This document shows positions 60,912 through 64,000 of a stretch of 64,000 nucleotides of DNA, piece after piece. Under the pieces are notes generated by a model, which saw only the letters and a list, made by a program, of their open reading frames with translations, was not told the origin of the DNA and ran no database searches. Numbering within the stretch: the stretch's first letter is position 1; each line of letters starts with the position of its first letter. The translations under genes and the position numbers were made by a program. Origin of the DNA: Geobacter sp. UBA698. Lineage in GTDB: Bacteria; Desulfobacterota; Desulfuromonadia; Geobacterales; Pseudopelobacteraceae. The stretch lies in the NCBI GenBank assembly GCA_002298925.1, contig DBMM01000028.1, positions 1,395 to 65,394 on the forward strand, read 5' to 3'.

Positions 60912-62021
60912 TTAAAACAGATCCAGATTTTCCAGGGCCTTGAGCGGCTGATTGCAGAAGTGCGCTTTTTCCTGGCGCTGCGCCGGTCGAGATTCCGGGC
61001 GCGCTTCTACGGACTGTTTCTGGGGCGGAAGCTCCTCGGGCAGGGTCTGCACCTCCAGCTGCTCCTCCATGCCGTTGGACTTGAAGAAATAACGGTCATA
61101 CAGACGGTGGTACATGCTCCAACGGGAGCTGCTGGCGCTCTCCTTGGCAATGTGGGCGCGGATCCCGTTGATCTTGGAGTCCATGTCGTCCAGGTAGTTG
61201 AGGATGGTGGCCTCGATGGTCTTGGGGCGCTTGGGGGAGCCGTATTCGTACTGGCCGTGATGGGAGAGCAGCATATGCTTCAGCAGTATGCCCAGCTCCC
61301 GAGGAAAGCCTGCGACCTGGCGGATGCGCTCCTCCACCAGTTCCACGCCGATGGAGATGTGCCCAAGCAGCTTGCCGGCATCGGTGTAGTCGAAGGCGCG
61401 TTCAAAGCTCATTTCATGGATCTTGCCCACATCATGCAGCAGTGCCCCGACCACCAGCAGTTCTTCATTGATGCCGGCCCCGTAGAGCGGCACGATCGCC
61501 CTGACCAGCTTGACCAGGGCCAGGGAGTGTTCCAGCAGTCCCCCCAGATAGACATGGTGCATCCCCTTGGCGGCCGGGGCCATGCAGTAAAGCTCCATGA
61601 AGGCCTGATCACCCAGAAACAGATCCATCAGCCCACGCAGAAATGGGTTGCCAAGGCCAGCCACCACCTGCTCCAGCTCCTGGCGCATTTCGGCGATCGG
61701 GCGTGGCGATTCAGGCAGGAAGTCGGCCAGGTTGACCTGCTCCTCCGGAATTTTGGCGATCTCGGCCACCACTACCTGCATCTTGTTCATGTAGACCGAG
61801 GCCTTGCCGCGCACCTGTACGAAGTCGTCCTTATCGAACATCTTGTCCAGCACATCGGTATTGTCCCAGATCTTGGCATCCACCTCGCCGCTTTTGTCCA
61901 TGAAACGCAGATTCATGTAGGGTTTGCCGTTCTTTGCCATGGCCATGATCTTGTCCTTGACCAGAAAAACACTGTTGACCGTATCGCGGTCCTTGATATC
62001 AGCTACGAACTGTTTTGCCAC
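60912..62021 (-). CDS. OB-fold/HD-domain exoribonuclease-like protein (YhaM type)
   Basis: 369 residues from GTG 62021 (AGGAG upstream). Residues ~15-100 form an OB-fold nucleic-acid-binding domain (KNGKPYMNLRFMDKSGEVDA). The HD domain has LLEHSLALVKLVR, LVVGALLHDVGKIHEM and LSHHGQYEYGSPKRP, as in the 3'-5' exoribonuclease YhaM. The charged C-terminal tail (about 320-369) is low-complexity and unusual. Confidence 0.85.
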   Translation of the reverse strand: MAKQFVADIKDRDTVNSVFLVKDKIMAMAKNGKPYMNLRFMDKSGEVDAKIWDNTDVLDKMFDKDDFVQVRGKASVYMNKMQVVVAEIAKIPEEQVNLADFLPESPRPIAEMRQELEQVVAGLGNPFLRGLMDLFLGDQAFMELYCMAPAAKGMHHVYLGGLLEHSLALVKLVRAIVPLYGAGINEELLVVGALLHDVGKIHEMSFERAFDYTDAGKLLGHISIGVELVEERIRQVAGFPRELGILLKHMLLSHHGQYEYGSPKRPKTIEATILNYLDDMDSKINGIRAHIAKESASSSRWSMYHRLYDRYFFKSNGMEEQLEVQTLPEELPPQKQSVEARPESRPAQRQEKAHFCNQPLKALENLDLF

Positions 62022-62047
62022 GTTCTGCTCCTTTTATAGATCTGATC

Positions 62048-63637
62048 TTATGCTGGGTGTGACAAACGGGCGGCGATCGAGTCGGCGATCTTGACCCCAT
62101 CCACGGCTGAACTCATGATGCCGCCGGCATAGCCGGCCCCTTCTCCGGCCGGATAGAGCCCGGCCAGGGAGGGTGACTCAAAGTGCCCATTGCGCAGGAT
62201 CCGCACCGGGGCCGAGGTGCGCGACTCGATGCCGATCAAGGTGGCCTCGGCCGTGACAAACCCCCGCAGACGACGGCCGAAGTCGGCGATCCCTTCCCGC
62301 AGGGTCGTGATGATGTAGGCGGGCAGCACCCCGTCCAGCTCGCTCTCGACTACGCCGGGGCGGTAGGTGGTGCTGGCCCCCCCTTTGCCCGGCAGCTTCA
62401 GGAACGCCAGCAGGTTCTGGGCCGGGGCCCGGTAGCCGCCCCCCCCCTGCTGGAAGGCCTGGCGCTCCCACCGGCGCTGGAAGTGAACCCCGGCCAGGGG
62501 ACCGTTGCCGCCAAAGTCATCCACCCCCACATTGACCACCAGAGCGCTGTTGGCAAAGGGGGAATTGCGCTTCTGGCCGCTCATGCCGTTGGTGACAACG
62601 CCGCCCGCTTCGGAAGCCCCGGCTATGACCACGCCCCCCGGACACATGCAGAAGGAATAGGCGCTGCGGCCGGTGGCGGAGTTGTTCCAGGCGACGGCAT
62701 AGTCCGCGGCCGGGAGGTTGGGATGACGCGCTCCGCCGTACTGGATGCGGTCGATCAGTTCCTGGGGATGCTCCACCCGCAGCCCCATGGCGAAAGCCTT
62801 GCGCTCCAGCGCCACGCCGCGCCGCTCCATCAGCTCATAGGTGTCCCGGGCGCTGTGACCGGTGGCCAGGATCAGCAGGTCGCAAGGCAGCTCCTGGCTG
62901 TCGTTGACCGTGACAGCAACCAGGCGCCCCTCTCTGGCAATGATGTCGGTCAGGCGGCTGGCAAAGCGGATCTGGAAACCTTTTGCCAGCAGATGCTCAC
63001 GGATGGCGATCACGACCCGCCGCAGACGATCGGTGCCGATGTGCGGCTTGGCCAGATAGCGCACTTCGGGCGGTGCGCCGAATGCGGCCAGCTGTTCCAG
63101 CACCCAGGGCACCAGCGGGTCTTTTGAGCGGCTGGTCAGTTTGCCGTCGGAAAAGGTCCCGGCCCCCCCCTCGCCGAACTGGACGTTGCTCTCCGGATTC
63201 AGCTGACCGTTTCTCCAGAACTGCTGCACGTCCAGGGCGCGCTGCTCCACCGGCTGGCCCCGTTCGATCAGCGTGGCGGTCAGCCCGTATTCGGCCAGGC
63301 GCAACGCCGTGAACAGCCCGGCCGGACCGCTGCCGGCAATCACAATCTGCTGCCGGGAGCGAATCGGGATGAAGCGGGGTGCCGGCTGCTCCGGCTGCCA
63401 TTCCAGGGATGGATTGCCGGCGGTCTGACGCCGCAGAGCGGCTTCGTCGGCAACGGAAAATGCCACGGTATAGACCAGCTTGACCCGCCCTTTGCGACGG
63501 GCGTCAACCCCTTTGCGCAGGATGCGCAAATCCCGCAGCGCCTGGGGCGGCAGGCCAAGTTCGGTCGCCGCCAGGGTGCGGAGAGAGTCCTCGCTCTCCT
63601 CGGGCAAAAGGGTCAGATTACGATAGATAAAAGGCAT
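62048..63637 (-). CDS. FAD-dependent oxidoreductase (COG2509-like)
   Basis: 529 residues. After an ~80-residue N-terminal domain, the FAD motif is IVIAGSGPAGLFTALRLAEY. Further landmarks: GEGGAGTFSDGKLTSRSKDP, LLILATGHSARDTYELMERR and the C-terminal LYPAGEGAGYAGGIMSSAVDG. Members of this uncharacterised dehydrogenase family are widespread; the substrate is unknown. The gene starts four bases after the receiver gene upstream, so both are in one operon. Confidence 0.85.
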   Translation of the reverse strand: MPFIYRNLTLLPEESEDSLRTLAATELGLPPQALRDLRILRKGVDARRKGRVKLVYTVAFSVADEAALRRQTAGNPSLEWQPEQPAPRFIPIRSRQQIVIAGSGPAGLFTALRLAEYGLTATLIERGQPVEQRALDVQQFWRNGQLNPESNVQFGEGGAGTFSDGKLTSRSKDPLVPWVLEQLAAFGAPPEVRYLAKPHIGTDRLRRVVIAIREHLLAKGFQIRFASRLTDIIAREGRLVAVTVNDSQELPCDLLILATGHSARDTYELMERRGVALERKAFAMGLRVEHPQELIDRIQYGGARHPNLPAADYAVAWNNSATGRSAYSFCMCPGGVVIAGASEAGGVVTNGMSGQKRNSPFANSALVVNVGVDDFGGNGPLAGVHFQRRWERQAFQQGGGGYRAPAQNLLAFLKLPGKGGASTTYRPGVVESELDGVLPAYIITTLREGIADFGRRLRGFVTAEATLIGIESRTSAPVRILRNGHFESPSLAGLYPAGEGAGYAGGIMSSAVDGVKIADSIAARLSHPA

Positions 63638-63641
63638 GGGT

Positions 63642-64000
63642 TCAGGCCTGTTCCAGCTTTCGACGATTCAGAAACTGTTCGACGATGATGACGATATCCA
63701 GTGGCGGGGTGGATTTGGGGATATGCACCTGAGCACCCATGTCCGGCGGTTCGTGCTCGTGGGGCTCTTCATGGATCATGGAGGTTAAAAGAACTATCAG
63801 CGGCGGGGCAGCCCCGGCCAGGCGCCTGATCTCTACGCAGGTGGAAACGCCTCCCTTGCGGGGCATGACCAGATCGGAGATGACCGCATCCGACCCGGTC
63901 TCCAGAAAAGCCCTGACCCCCTCGATACCGTCATTGGCGGTGAGGACGGTGAAACCGCTTTCGCGGAAGGCATTGGAGAGAACCTTCAGAAAAAAGGGGT
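63642..64000 (-). CDS. Receiver-domain protein, 5' end outside the window
   Basis: About 119 codons are visible, and the frame continues past 64000. Reading inwards: LKVLSNAFRESGFTVLTAND, then DAVISDLVMPRKGGVSTCVE with the phosphorylatable aspartate, and VLLTSMIHEEPHEHEPPDMG, ending LNRRKLEQA. The conserved lysine is in HIPKSTPP. It is a single receiver domain without output up to its C-terminus; the missing start holds only the first acidic pocket residues. Operon with the FAD oxidoreductase. Confidence 0.8.
   Translation of the reverse strand, partial: PFFLKVLSNAFRESGFTVLTANDGIEGVRAFLETGSDAVISDLVMPRKGGVSTCVEIRRLAGAAPPLIVLLTSMIHEEPHEHEPPDMGAQVHIPKSTPPLDIVIIVEQFLNRRKLEQA

Overview
The window looks like chromosome from a Geobacter/Pelobacter-type deltaproteobacterium (Desulfuromonadales/Geobacterales). 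The support is the gene content: energy-converting-hydrogenase-related (Ehr) operons, a Fe-hydrogenase-like sigma54 regulator, an MshEN-receiver protein, an OmpA protein with thrombospondin type 3 repeats, a large NAD-glutamate dehydrogenase and several families of dispersed palindromic repeats. I recognised no multiheme cytochrome, so the species is not fixed by the sequence.

Region 1 (1-21 kb) is an accessory energy-conversion island. It starts with the 5' end of an IS1380-type transposase and a scrambled relic of a hydrogenase-like locus, then a DUF167 gene. Two complete complex-I/group-4-hydrogenase-like operons follow (1175-9933 and 13579-20914), each encoding HyfB-, HyfC-, HyfE-, HyfF-, HyfG- and HyfI-like subunits. 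In both HyfG-like large subunits all four cysteines that would hold the NiFe centre are replaced, so these are best read as Ehr complexes and not as hydrogenases. An AAA ATPase gene with its own promoter and operator-like palindrome separates the large and small subunits of the first operon. Between the operons lie a minus-strand pair (an HTH-EIIA protein coupled to a third HyfB-like subunit) and a PemK/MazF toxin-antitoxin pair. In the second operon the small subunit carries a ferredoxin-like N-terminal part.

Region 2 (21-29 kb) holds an MshEN-receiver protein, rplU-rpmA without the usual obg beside it, a Q-rich secreted protein, an 824-residue lipoprotein, and a one-component regulator that fuses an Fe-hydrogenase-like sensor to a sigma54 activator domain. 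The 18-bp motif TGTGCCA-N6-GCACA lies just upstream of this regulator and again about 85 bp upstream of a canonical -24/-12 promoter that drives a small ribbon-helix-helix gene. This is probably a regulatory circuit.

Region 3 (29-64 kb) is mostly housekeeping: RNase G and a radical-SAM/DUF2344 protein; tRNA-Leu(CAG); threonine aldolase; L,D-transpeptidase; hemB; OmpA; a LarA-family protein; NAD-glutamate dehydrogenase; mreB; an LPS heptose operon (glycosyltransferase, gmhA, a deoxyhypusine-synthase-like gene, hldE); tandem PpiC-type isomerase lipoproteins; an EndoQ-like PHP protein; DUF47-Pit phosphate uptake; uppP; radC; hemY; a CbpA-like co-chaperone; ispF; a YhaM-like OB-HD protein; an FAD oxidoreductase; and a receiver protein cut by the window end. 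Strong rho-independent terminators and three kinds of dispersed palindromic repeat separate the operons.
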